Source of the DNA: Bradyrhizobium xenonodulans
GTDB taxonomy: Bacteria > Pseudomonadota > Alphaproteobacteria > Rhizobiales > Xanthobacteraceae
Assembly: GCF_027594865.1 (NCBI RefSeq)
Contig: NZ_CP089391.1
Span: 6,726,501 to 6,790,500 of the forward strand
Direction: 5' to 3'
Length of the DNA: 64,000 nt
A model generated the notes under the pieces. That model did not search any database, had not been told where the DNA came from, and saw only the letters and a list, made by a program, of their open reading frames with translations. This document shows, in pieces, positions 50,545 through 60,900 of the stretch. A program made the translations under genes and the position numbers. Position 1 is the first letter of the stretch; each line of letters opens with the position of its first letter.

Positions 50545-51348
50545 ATGACGGAGCAAGAAAAGACGGTTGGGCCTCTCGACCGGGCATTCGCCATCGTGGG
50601 TTACGTTGCCAATCAGACGAAGGCTGTTTCGGTCGCGGAGATCGCTAACGCTCTTTCGTTGCCGATTCCGACGGCCCATCGGCTTGTCGGAAATTTGGAA
50701 GAACGCGGCCTCCTTCAGAAGGCTCTCGGATCGAAGCGCTACGTGGTGGGAAATCAGTTGGTCACGCTGTCCGCCAAAGTGATCGGCGCGGCCTTTCGCA
50801 CGGCGCGGCGGCACGCGGTACTCCGCGCGGTTGCCGGCGAGATCGGCGAACAGTGCGAAATCGGGGTCGTGCGCGACAACGTCGTTGCTTACGTCGACAG
50901 CGTACGTGTCTCCCAACCACAAGGGCTTCAATTCAATCCTGGCGAGGCTGCTCCACTTCACTGCACCTCGACTGGAAAAATTTACATGAGCCGGTTACCC
51001 GAGAGAGCACGTGAGAAGTTATGTCGCTCACTCGCTCTGACACAGTACACTGATAACACGGTCGTGGATTGCGACACGCTCCTGAGACTTCTCGAGGAAA
51101 CACGCCGACACGGTTGGGCCAAGAGCAATGAGGAGTACGTGAAGGGTGTCGTCGGCTGCGCGGTACCCATCGTTTCCCCGGACCGAGAGCTGATAGCCTG
51201 CCTTGGCGTATCGGTGCCTGTGGCGCGAGTCAGCTTCGCAGAGCTTGATCGCTTCATTCCTCTACTTCAAAAAGCCTCCGTACTCCTGTCGCAAACCATC
51301 CTTCAGACGGACAGTGAGGAAGAAACACTCGAGGATACATTCCCCTAA
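50545..51348 (+). CDS. IclR-family transcriptional regulator
   Basis: This is a 267-residue regulator. The winged HTH is VSVAEIANALSLPIPTAHRL, VGNLEERGLLQKA. The effector domain shows EIGEQCEIGVVRDNVVAYVD, GEAAPLHCTSTGKIYMSRLP and WAKSNEEYVKGVVGCAVPIV. A good ribosome-binding site (AGGGAG) precedes ATG. It is divergent from the aminotransferase-transporter-amidohydrolase operon and is its likely regulator, probably responding to a pathway intermediate. Confidence 0.93.
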   Translation: MTEQEKTVGPLDRAFAIVGYVANQTKAVSVAEIANALSLPIPTAHRLVGNLEERGLLQKALGSKRYVVGNQLVTLSAKVIGAAFRTARRHAVLRAVAGEIGEQCEIGVVRDNVVAYVDSVRVSQPQGLQFNPGEAAPLHCTSTGKIYMSRLPERAREKLCRSLALTQYTDNTVVDCDTLLRLLEETRRHGWAKSNEEYVKGVVGCAVPIVSPDRELIACLGVSVPVARVSFAELDRFIPLLQKASVLLSQTILQTDSEEETLEDTFP

Positions 51349-51497
51349 AACGACTTCTCTTGCGAATCGCTTCATCACAGGAGCTTCGATCGTTTATCCG
51401 AAATGATAACAGCAACGATAACGCAAGAGAAGTTTGGACTCGCGTTTAGCGAGCAATCGGCCCACGCGGTGCAAGGAGCCGCGACTTCTCCTGCCCA

Positions 51498-51960
51498 GCG
51501 GACCGCTACCCGCCGCCTTCGTAAAACAGCTCCAGCGGTAGGCCGACCAGCGCCTTGCCGATCCAGTCCCGCGCGATCACGTTGGATGGCCCCATTGCGA
51601 TGGCCGCGCGCGTCCCGGTAGGAGCGCTCGATCGGACCGCGATGGTAGCCATAACCGCCGGTCACGGTCAGCGCCGTGGCCGCGAGCTTGTTGGCAACCT
51701 CGGCGGCGTGCACCTTGAACTCGGTCAGCGGAATCGGGATCTCGCTCTGCAGCTTGCCGGCGCGCCACAAGCGCGTCGAGCCGGCCCGCGAGTTCGTTGC
51801 GCCAGGCCGCAGCGTCTCGACCAGCACCTTGGCGGCGCCGGAGTTCCTGCCGGATCGCCTGGCAATCGGAAAGGCTCTTGTTCCGGTCCTTATGCACGAA
51901 GCTCGTGGTGTGCGCGACCGCCGCGCTCAAGGCGCCGCGGGCCACGCCTTCCCGCCTGCG
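51498..51960 (-). pseudogene. Acyl-CoA dehydrogenase C-terminal remnant, frameshifted
   Basis: One frame reads IPIPLTEFKVHAAEVANKLA, ATALTVTGGYGYHRGPIERS, YRDARG. Another continues AAIAMGPSNVIARDWIGKAL, VGLPLELFYEGG to the end. Together they are the C-terminal helical domain of an acyl-CoA dehydrogenase, with a frameshift near 51613. Upstream sequence keeps a few related stretches in a third frame. No active product is possible. Confidence 0.7.
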
Positions 51961-52075
51961 CCTGACGCCGATGAGCCACTGCGTCCCATTCGTTGTTGCT
52001 TAGTGTTTTGATGCACCTGAAGAGATAGCATCGCGATGGCGGTCGCACGGGGACGTCCAATCAGCCCAACGTCCG

Positions 52076-52417
52076 TCAACCTTGCACGGAACCTCCATCT
52101 ATATGAACAATACTCAGAGGAATGTCTCGATCATGCTTGACGATCGCACATGAGCGCAATTGTCCTGCCTGTCGCTGGAACGCGTAGATCGGATTCATAC
52201 CGCAATAGGCGTAGGTGCCGGATGCAGTGGCCATGCACTGGTCATAGGTCGAGAACTGGCAATTGCCCGGATAGCCCCAGGTACGCCCCTGCAGGCAATA
52301 AATGTCCTGCCGAGCCGGGGGGACGTACGACCGCCCCCGCTGAGCGGCAATTGAAGGCGATCCCAAGCCGACAAGGATGGGAAGTGCAAGCACGCCGATA
52401 AACAGAAGGTTGCACAT
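52076..52417 (-). CDS. DUF3551 small secreted protein
   Basis: This is a 113-residue protein with a signal peptide (MCNLLFIGVLALPILVGLGS) and four conserved cysteines in YCLQGRTWGYPGNCQFSTYD, QCMATASGTYAYCGMNP, the pattern of DUF3551, a family abundant in Bradyrhizobium. The C-terminal part after YAFQRQAG is longer than usual and may be read-through from an older stop. The role is unknown. It is probably periplasmic with disulfides. Confidence 0.78.
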   Translation of the reverse strand: MCNLLFIGVLALPILVGLGSPSIAAQRGRSYVPPARQDIYCLQGRTWGYPGNCQFSTYDQCMATASGTYAYCGMNPIYAFQRQAGQLRSCAIVKHDRDIPLSIVHIDGGSVQG

Positions 52418-52840
52418 GAGACCATTAGCCTCCGTTAAGTCTTGCTGAAGGATAGAGGATTCTCATTTGATGTTTTGATCTTAGTCAATGGCAAATGGCC
52501 GGTCGCAGCCCGTCCGGCGAATGCCTGCGAAAGAAGCTCGAGCGTGACGGCGCTCCCTGGAGCAGCATTCCTGCTATTTGTAGAAGAGGAACGCATCTTT
52601 CCAGCGCGGTGAGGGGTGCATGCGCGGCAGAAAAATCCCTGGGGCAAAGGATCACTCGAGCTTGAGAACTCTCGCGCTCCGGAATGAGCCGGTTCGGATC
52701 GGCGGCAAGCCCTACCGTGAGCTTATCAAATGACCGAAGCGGAAATTCACCGTCTCTCAGGCCTGCCGTAGATCGCGTAGCGCTAGAGCTGCACGACCCA
52801 AGGGACCTGGCGGGGCTCATGAAAGGTTGAACGAGCTCTT

Positions 52841-53107
52841 CTAGGTGATCGGCCTGATCCGGCGCAGCAGCGAATCGGCATATTCCTCGCGCTCGCGCAT
52901 AAAGCGCTTTTGATGCGCTTTGAAACTCTCGATCCGCTTCCTGATCTCATCACGTTCGCTGCTGCCATAGCCGGGGACGCCGGGGGCACCCTGCTCGACG
53001 ACCTCCTTCGGCTGACGCCGCGGCCGTTCGATCTCCACCTTCAGCGATCTGGCCAACGCCGTGGTTTCCTCGACAAGCGCATCGAGCTCGCTCTTCCAGT
53101 CATGCAT
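52841..53107 (-). CDS. Small MHDWKSEL-type protein, full copy
   Basis: This is an 88-residue charged helical protein: MHDWKSELDALVEETTALAR, SLKVEIERPRRQPKEVVEQG and SERDEIRKRIESFKAHQKRF, MREREEYADSLLRRI. It has the same N-terminus as the short protein at 20107. It lies 27 bp downstream of a 26-residue membrane peptide on the same strand. The start at 53107 is preferred over 53125 because the two copies agree from there. The function is unknown. Confidence 0.65.
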   Translation of the reverse strand: MHDWKSELDALVEETTALARSLKVEIERPRRQPKEVVEQGAPGVPGYGSSERDEIRKRIESFKAHQKRFMREREEYADSLLRRIRPIT

Positions 53108-53134
53108 TGACGCCCCCTTGCGCACTTCAGCCCG

Positions 53135-53215
53135 CTAGATGAGCCAGTTCATCACAAGCCAACCTGCAACAATGACGCAGACGCCAATCGCCAGATAGGG
53201 AACCCCAACCAGCAT
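53135..53215 (-). CDS. 26-residue membrane peptide
   Basis: The frame MLVGVPYLAIGVCVIVAGWL, VMNWLI is one membrane helix. AAGGAG lies about 10 bp before the ATG, a strong ribosome-binding site. The gene directly precedes the MHDWKSEL-type gene, so they probably form a two-gene unit. Confidence 0.5.
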   Translation of the reverse strand: MLVGVPYLAIGVCVIVAGWLVMNWLI

Positions 53216-53513
53216 CCGCCGCTTCTCCTTGAAAAGCCTGTCGACAACAATTATTGCCGGTGGCCCTCGGGTACAAAGCGCTCATCGTGAAACAATGCAG
53301 TCCGGCCCCGGTGGCAACAATCCTAGACCAAAAACACGTTGTTTCCTAGGTTTGCCGTTCAAGAAGCTTAACGCAAGCCGATGGTGTTTCCGCCAAGAAC
53401 GGGGCGCGACGTCCGGGAGAGATTTCCACCTGTCTTACAGTCTTGTGCCCTTGCTTCGAGGCTCGTAATCCGCGATCGCAGCAAACGCCGAAGATTCGCC
53501 GTATCGGAAGGAA

Positions 53514-53790
53514 TTGAAGCGGGGCGACCTAACCGGAACGAACATTGAGGTGATCACGAGCATTAGTGAGGTAAAGCCCGGAGAGACGGCAACGCTGCAC
53601 ATCCATCATGGTGATGAATCTTACTACTATCTTGAGGGGGGGCACGATCGAACTGCCCGATGGAAAGCAGGTGTCGATTCCTACAGGTGCAGTCGGCTTG
53701 AATGTTCGCAATGTACCGCATGGGGCTTACAAGGTCTTCGGTGATAAGACGCAAAGCCGTCGGACGCGGGAGCCATAAGCTCGCCCGATG
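53514..53790 (+). pseudogene. Cupin-domain protein remnant, frameshifted
   Basis: The frame KRGDLTGTNIEVITSISEVK, PGETATLHIHHGDESYYYLE, GG contains the first cupin motif (G(X)5HXH...E). After a frameshift near 53640 the continuation TIELPDGKQVSIPTGAVGLN, VRNVPHGAYKVFGDKT appears in another frame and holds the second motif (PxGxxHxxxN-like). It is a single-domain cupin in origin and is now broken. Confidence 0.6.
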
Positions 53791-53880
53791 CAGGCAGAGT
53801 GAATTTCACTTACTCATCGTCGCGCATATCCCCTTACATTTTGTGTTGGTCTTCGCTCGCCCATGGGAGACGGACCAGGA

Positions 53881-54573
53881 TGTTGGAAGTCGGCAATCGG
53901 ATCGTCATGGCCTCAGGGGCTTCGCGCGGCATCGGACGCGCCGCCGTCGACCAGCTCCTGGCCTCGGGCTTCCGCGTATCGGCGGGGCTTCGCGACCCGC
54001 GGGCGCCTCGCCGAGAGCGCGAGGCTCATGACGCACCGCTATGATGCCGAAGGCGCCAAAAGTCCTATCTCCTGGGTCAACGCAACGGTCGCGCGCAGGG
54101 GCGGAATCGACGCCATCGTCAACGCAGCTGGTATCAATCCGAAGGTCCGAGTCTCCGACGAGGGCGAGAACGAGCTGGATGAAATGTGGCGCGTAAACGT
54201 CAAGGGTCCCCTGCGCCCCGTCTGAGCCGCCCTCCCTCATTTGGCCGTCTGCGGTCATGGCCGGGTGATCAATCTGGGATCCCTCGCCGGAAAGCGCGTG
54301 GGAAGCAACGTCGGCTGCGCCATGACCAAGTTCGCCGCGGTTGCACTCACCCACGGCATTCAACGGGAAGGACGCGCGGCCGGCATTCGGGCGACGGTGA
54401 TCTGCCCGGGCTACGTCGCCACTGACATGACGCTGAACGACGACGAGATCCCTCGCCATGAGATGAGCCAGCCGGCCGACATCGCCCGCCTGGTGGAAAC
54501 CGCGCTCATGCCGCCGAACAATGCCTCGGTCTCCGAAATGCTCGTGCACTGCCAATTCGAACCGATGCTTTAA
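53881..54573 (+). pseudogene. Short-chain dehydrogenase (SDR) pseudogene
   Basis: The start MLEVGNRIVMASGASRGIGR carries the Rossmann GxxxGxG motif. After a frameshift near 54000 the sequence goes on with GGIDAIVNAAGINPKVRV (NAAG), meets an in-frame TGA near 54223 and resumes with HGRVINLGSLAGKRVG, and CAMTKFAAVALTHGIQREGR in place of the usual YxxxK. The catalytic Tyr is therefore Cys-Ala-Met shifted. ICPGYVATDMT closes the fold. It has at least two inactivating lesions. Confidence 0.7.
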
Positions 54574-55499
54574 GGCTGGGGCGAGACGACGACATTCGTC
54601 GTGGGGGAAAGAATCCCCGCCGACCCGACAGTCTGGTTCTGCAACAGGCGGTACCTGCCACGACGGCACAGCAGAATGTCCGTTTTGCTCGCTTTAGGAT
54701 CCGGAGCTGCGCGCTTCTGCGTCCTGGATCGAGGACGGCGAGAAATACGCCGTGATCGTCTTAAAGCGTGACACTCGACTAATGTAGTATGGATCAGCCG
54801 ATCGGCGTCGGGACGCCGCGCCGATACACAAGCGAGTCGCGCAAAATCCGGCAAGCCAATTCGACGGAGATTGGCTCTCAGCCTCATGGCGACAGACGGA
54901 TCCAAGGTTCCGCGACCGCACTCGAGCAATACGTCCGATGACTCGAGTTGTCGGCCGCATCTGTGATCCGCCGCTATTTGGTCGATCACTCACAACGATC
55001 GCCACGTATCTGCCTCCCTGCGACAATCGGTCGAGCCGCGACGCTCGTGCTGCTCCGAGTGTCGCTTCAAAGACGAGGACGGCGAGCGCTCTGCGTGCGT
55101 GATCCAGGCGAGCTCGCTCGATGTGACGTTATGAGCCCATCGCTAAGCCTTGCCCCGCGGGTCCGGGCGCGGTCACCCTCCGGCCTCTGGATCGACAAAT
55201 CCGACCTTAGCGTGGCCGCTGAGACAATGGCAGCGGCCGGCGAGGCAACATCTTGCGGAACAGGCAATTCCCTGTGGCCTGCCTCACGTACGCATTTTGT
55301 CAGAATACAACCGCGCTTCATGTCTGAAACCCGCCTCCGACTGTCTTCGAAAACCACATTGCGCCAAAAAAGACGCGCGCGAGGCCCTTCAACAGTGCTG
55401 GCCCAGATTCTGCACCGGCTCTCCGCGCCAGGAAGTTAGGCGGCAGCAACAAGATGGAGTCGCGCTTGGGCATCGATCTGTCAATCGATAATGCGGTTG
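54574..55499. other. Long stretch with no supported gene
   Basis: Frames are arginine/proline-rich and unlike known families. A short piece near 54790-54850 (PIGVGTPRRYTSESRKIRQA on the plus strand) recalls a common Bradyrhizobium hypothetical, and a related sequence occurs near 16560. It is treated as decayed DNA. Confidence 0.45.
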
Positions 55500-55930
55500 C
55501 CGCACCGGAGGTCGCCTGTCTGCACCGCGCTGGGAGAACGGAAGACGCTCCTGCTTGCCACGGCCTCGCGCGGCATCGGTCATGCCACCGGAAACCTGTT
55601 TTCAGAAGATGGCCGGCGTATCTTCGCTTGCACGCGGCAATCCTTCGGTGGCGGGCGATGTCCATGGGTTTCGGAGGCAGACAACCATGCCCACGTCGAT
55701 CTAGGCATTCGTCGGACGGTGTCGCACGCCACCCCCAAGGTCGGGGAACGGCTTGCTGGCGTACCGCTAGAAGCATTGATCCACAATACCGGCATTTCGC
55801 CCTAGACGCCGGACCGTACCCCGCAGACGTCTTTGACGGCGTCAGTCGAAAGCGGGATCAGGCTGTTCCGGCTCAATCTGCTCGGCCTGATCCTGCTCCC
55901 GCAAGATCTCTTTGTCGAGCCGAAGGCGAC
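55500..55930 (+). pseudogene. Second SDR remnant
   Basis: The frame reads LLLATASRGIGHATGNLFSE (GxxxGxG-like) and ends VPLEALIHNTGISP, reminiscent of NNAGIxP. A stop at 55803 is followed in the next frame by FRLNLLGLILLPQDLF and SIVNVT. There is no catalytic Ser-Tyr-Lys. It is a strongly decayed oxidoreductase. Confidence 0.5.
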
Positions 55931-56054
55931 CTCGGTATCGATCGTCAACGTGACTTGATCGGCGCCTTGCCGCGCACCCGTTTTCCAGCACCGCCAATGC
56001 CTCGAGCGTCAAGGCTGACGGTTGCTTGCTCACTCTGAAGCGAGTCGTGAATAC

Positions 56055-57380
56055 ATGATCGATGAACTTGATCTGCGAACCTTCAACCCCCATCCGCAAC
56101 GCGACGCTGTGCTCGACGAAGTGCACGCGCGCCCTTTCACGCGCCTTGTTTCGCCATTCAGCGTGATTCACTTCGCTTTTCTTGCGCAGGGCGAGGCGGC
56201 CGTAAGCGATCGCTGTCGTTTTATCGATTTCTGCCTGGACCGCAATCTTCCGCCGCCTGGGCAATCGGCGAAACATCATCAGATTGTCATCGGGCCTGCT
56301 ACGCTACGCTGGGAGCAGCATTCGGAATTTACAACATTCACCTGGTTCTGGCCTAACGCAAATGGTCCTGCCGCTCACCAATTCGACAAAGTTGATGATG
56401 CCGTCCGATCGCTGATCCGCGCGTTGCGGCAGTCCGGACAATTGCTGGTCGCGATCAGGTTAGAAGTGGAGCAGGACCCCTCGCCGACTAAGCGCGCCGA
56501 ACAGATTTTTGACAAGAATAGCCTGGCCATGGTTGCCACAAGGAATGGTGCAGGCGTTGCCGCCTCAGACTTCCGCGTGGACGAAAAAGGCTTCACGAAA
56601 ATCCTCGTCTGCGACCTCGGGTTGACGTCGCACGATCTCGGAGCGCTGGTGCAACGGCTCCTGGAAATCGAAACCTACCGCCCGTTGGCGCTGCTTGGTC
56701 TGTCGGCGGCCCTCGAGCTTGCGCCGTCTGTCGATCGTATCGATCGGCGTCTTGTTGAGACGCTCGAAGAAATGCAAGGCGCAGAGGGACTGAAATTCAA
56801 CAACCACCTGCTTGCCGAACTGACGGCGTTGGCCGCCTCCTTCGAAAGAGGTGCGACCGGTAGCCTGTTTCGCTTCGGCGCCAGCAGGGCCTATAACGAG
56901 CTTGTCCAATCGCGGCTGTCCATCATTGAAGGCAACGATGTGGCGGGCTATCCGACCTGGTCGTCGTTTCTGGCGCGCCGGATGGCGCCTGCGATGCGCA
57001 CCTGCGCGACCGTGGAGGATCGTCAGGCAAGTCTGTCGGTCAAGCTGGCGCGTGTCGCCGATCTGTTGCGAACACGTGTCGACGTCGAAATTGAACGACA
57101 GCATCGTGACCTCTTGCACGCTATCAACGAGCGCGCGAGGCAGCAACTTCGGCTGCAGTGCACGGTCGAAGGATTATCGGTCGGGGCGATCGGATATTAC
57201 GTGGTCAGCCTGTTTAGCTATCTGGCGAAGGGCGCGCACGATGTCGGACTGCGTGTAGAGCCCTCGTTCCTAACCGCAGCCTTCGTGCCGATCGCGGTCG
57301 GCGTGATCTGGCTGGTGAGTTACAACATCCGGAAGCGACACCTCAAGCACGACAACGCGCCCTCGGTGGCTTGCGACTAA
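56055..57380 (+). CDS. DUF3422 membrane-anchored protein
   Basis: This is a 441-residue protein of DUF3422. The start at 56055 (MIDELDLRTFNPHPQRDAVL) is preferred over an in-frame start 33 bp upstream because HPxRxxVxxExHARPF is the family N-terminus. A long soluble part (LRWEQHSEFTTFTWFWPNAN, NSLAMVATRNGAGVAASDFR) is followed by coiled regions and two C-terminal membrane helices (AIGYYVVSLFSYLAKG and FLTAAFVPIAVGVIWLVSY). The role is not established. It appears intact, and its position marks the return to standard chromosome. Confidence 0.87.
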   Translation: MIDELDLRTFNPHPQRDAVLDEVHARPFTRLVSPFSVIHFAFLAQGEAAVSDRCRFIDFCLDRNLPPPGQSAKHHQIVIGPATLRWEQHSEFTTFTWFWPNANGPAAHQFDKVDDAVRSLIRALRQSGQLLVAIRLEVEQDPSPTKRAEQIFDKNSLAMVATRNGAGVAASDFRVDEKGFTKILVCDLGLTSHDLGALVQRLLEIETYRPLALLGLSAALELAPSVDRIDRRLVETLEEMQGAEGLKFNNHLLAELTALAASFERGATGSLFRFGASRAYNELVQSRLSIIEGNDVAGYPTWSSFLARRMAPAMRTCATVEDRQASLSVKLARVADLLRTRVDVEIERQHRDLLHAINERARQQLRLQCTVEGLSVGAIGYYVVSLFSYLAKGAHDVGLRVEPSFLTAAFVPIAVGVIWLVSYNIRKRHLKHDNAPSVACD

Positions 57381-57939
57381 AGCTCCTTGAGGAAAGCAGT
57401 GCGTTAGCTCGCATAGTCGTGGTGCGACGCTGCCGCAAAAGCTCCCACTGGTTAGCCCGCAATTTGTGCTTTGATTGACCGGGATAGGGGACGTCTCGCG
57501 ATGCCCGCCTTCCCACACCACTTGGCATACACGAATCCGTACCGCGGCGGTTCGACTGAGTTAAGCTAGCCCAGAAACCACTATTCGGAAGAGACTCGAG
57601 CGTCAAAGAAGTGGTTGCGCAGGGCGTGCAGGACCGCCGGTGCCCGGACATTCGCCAGAGCCCCGCCGGCGAACTGGCCGCAATCGATGCGGCGAACTTC
57701 GCGAAGCCGAGGCGGACCGGCTCGGGAAGCGCTTCGATCGCCGCAAAGACTGCAGTTTCGAGGTTGGCCAATGTCTTGCCACCGGAACTGACCGATTTTC
57801 CGGACCAGGTGAGGACAACAAGGTTTTCGATGAAGCTTCATCAAGAACAGCAACTAGCGGCCATGGCCGCTGACGAACCAGATTCGAGCGGGATCTTCCT
57901 CTCGGACTTCCCCGCGCGCGCGGAGCGGAGCGCCGGTGG
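57381..57939. other. Intergenic stretch, possible small minus-strand remnant
   Basis: A minus-strand frame starting near 57771 reads MANLETAVFAAIEALPEPVR, LGFAKFAASIAAS and then becomes unconvincing. No other gene is supported. Confidence 0.4.
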
Positions 57940-60900
57940 TCAAGAAGCCGCTCGAATAGGAACCCTGTTACTTTGCGGGGCAGACTCGAGGCTCCGTGGC
58001 CGCCCTATCAAGTACCCCTGCATCTCGTCGCACCCCTCCTGGAGTAGCAGCGACATCTGAGCATCGGTCTCGATACCCTCGGCAAGCACCGGCACGCCAA
58101 GCCCGTGGGCCAGGCCGATCACGGCTCGAACGATGGCCAGCGACCGCTCGCTCTCGCCAAGCGCCGCGACGAAGGAGCGGTCGATCTTGATGCGGTCGAG
58201 GGGAAACGCCTCCAAATAGGACAACGACGAGTATCCAGTTCCGAAATCGTCGAGCGCGATATGGATCCCGAGAGCCTTGAGCGACTGCATCGTCCTTTTG
58301 GCGCGCGCAATGTCCTCGATCAGTACGCCTTCAGTAATCTCTAGCTCAAGGCGCGAAGCCGGTAGCCCGCTCTCGCGCAGTGCTTTGCGAACGTGGGCAT
58401 CCAGATTTTCTCGGCGGAACTGTGCGGCCGAGACGTTGACCGCCACCCTCAAGGGCTGGTGCCACGACGCCGCTTCCATGCAGGCCTCCATGAGAACCCA
58501 GTCATCGATCTGCGCGATCGAGCCGCTCTTCTCCGCGACCGGAATGAACTCCCCCGGGGCAATGATTCCGCGCACCGGATGGCGCCAGCGTACGAGGGCC
58601 TCATAGGCCTTGAGGATACCGTGGCGGTCCTGTTGCGGCTGGTACTCCAGATAGAGCTCGCCGCGCTCCACAGCCACCCGCAAATCGTGCTCCAGGGCGC
58701 GGCGGTCCCGCAACTGCTGGTCCATGGCGCTCGTGAACAGGCGGATCGCTCCCCTGCCTTCGTGCTTCGCGCGATAGAGCGCGGCATCGGCGTTCGCCAG
58801 CAGGAAGACGGCATTGTCAGCGTCTCTCGGATACAGGGCCACTCCGACGCAGAGATCTATCTGCAGGGCGTGGCCGTCGACTTCGATTGGATGTTCGAAT
58901 TGGGCACGCATCCTGGTGGCGAGCAGTTCCGCGCTTGCCGGCAACGGCAATTCATCAGTGATGCCGATGAACTCGTCGCCGCCGACACGGGCAACGTAGG
59001 ATCCTTGCGCGGCTTCCTGCAGGCGCCTTGAGGCCTCCCGCAGCACGGCGTCGCCGACGGCATGGCCGAACAGATCGTTGATCTCCTTGAAGTGATCGAG
59101 GTCGATACAGAGCACCGCAAACCCATCGTCACTGGCGCGCGCCCGCTCGATCGCGTCGATGAGGTGCTGATCCAGCGCCGCCCTGTTCGGCAATTCGGTG
59201 AGCGCGTCGTGGCAAGCGAGATAGCTGATCTTCTCTTGCGTCCGATTCCGATCGGTCACGTCGAATGCGACCGAAACGTGCGCGGCGCGGCCTTCGTAGA
59301 TGAGCGGCCGAGACTCGATCACGACCTGGATCACCTCGCCGTTGGCCGTCCGGTGCAGCTCGAAATCACGACTTTCGCTCTCGGGATCTCCGCACTCAAG
59401 CTGCGGCTCGAACATGCTGAGGAGAGCTTTGCGGGAAAAGCCGTAGTGGCGGCACATCGCCCCGTTCACCGCGATCACTTGCCGCGTCTTCGCCTCCGAC
59501 ACCCACATCGGAAGCGGATTTTCTTCGAAAAGAAGCCGGAACGACGCCTCACGCCGCTTGAGGTCGGTGATATCGATCCGAACGCCTATGCTACCCCCAT
59601 CCGCCGTCCGTCTTTCCTCGACGCGCACCCATCGATCGCCGGCGAGATGCTGCTCATGAGAGTGCCGGGGCAATGCATGTCGGGCCATGCGCTCTGCGAG
59701 CCACTCTTCCTCGCGTCCCGCAGCTTCGGGGTACTGTCCGGCGGCCAAACCGGCGCGGAGGATGCCTTCGAACGGAGCTCCCGCCGCGAGGGCGTCCCGG
59801 CTGGCAGCGTAGAATTCCGTGTACTGCCTATTCCAAAGAACCAGCCGATCGTCCTTGCCGAAAATGGCGAGGCCTTCAGGCACGACGTCGAGCGCTTCCC
59901 TCAGGTGAGTGTGGGCGGCCCGCGCGGTCGCTTCGGCCTGCTCGGCCGCGGCCTTGGCTTCCGCAAGAGCCATTTCGGTCCGGTGTCGCTCCGTGATGTC
60001 TTCGTGGGTGGCGACCCAGCCGTTGCCCTGCATCGGCCTATGCCGGATGCGCACGATGCGCCCGTTCGTCAGCTCGACGGTCGTATCCGAATTCTTGGCA
60101 ATCACCGCGGCGCTGTTGCGCCAGACCAGATATTCCTGCTTGGACATCTTCGGTGCGCTGCCGACCGAATATCGGAGATCGACAATATCGTTCAACTTCA
60201 TGCCTGGCCGGACGATTTCCGGATCGAGGTCGTAGACTTCCAGATACTGCCGATTGCAGACGATCAGGCACTGATCGTCGTCAAAGAAGCAAAGGCCCTG
60301 AGACATGTTGTTGAGCGCTCTGTCGAACCGCTCGGCGAGAGCTGTGGCGGTCTGCTCTGCAACCCTTGCACGATCGCCTTCTTCGGTCAGTCGGCTATGG
60401 GTCTCCACCAGTTGAACGAAGGACCGGAAGTTCGTGCTGATCATCCGACCGAGCAGGACGAGCAACAGCAGCAGATTGATCCCGAGCGAGATCATCATCC
60501 CGTCTCCGGAGAAGAGCAGCACGGTCGCGATCGGCGCACCGGCGATGATCATCGTCAGCCGCGACGCCGGCGGGAAGCTGCCGAGGCAGTAAGCGGTGCC
60601 GATACATCCCATGAACACGAGCAACGCGACAGGCGCGCGCAGGCTCGGCTCGACAACTCCAAACAGCGCCAGGATCCAGAACACGAAGCCCGCGTTGAGC
60701 ACCACCGCCACCAAGCGGGTTCTGACGAGCTCACGGTACGCCTCCTCCGGCGTGAAATCGCTCCGCCTCAGGCGTATCCACTGAACCAGCCGGACGAGAC
60801 AGATCGCAAGGAGAGCGGCCGGCAACGCGAATCGCAGCCATGGCGACACCGTGGTCGGGAGGACCAGCCCTACGCTGATACTGTCGACGAGCAGCACGGC

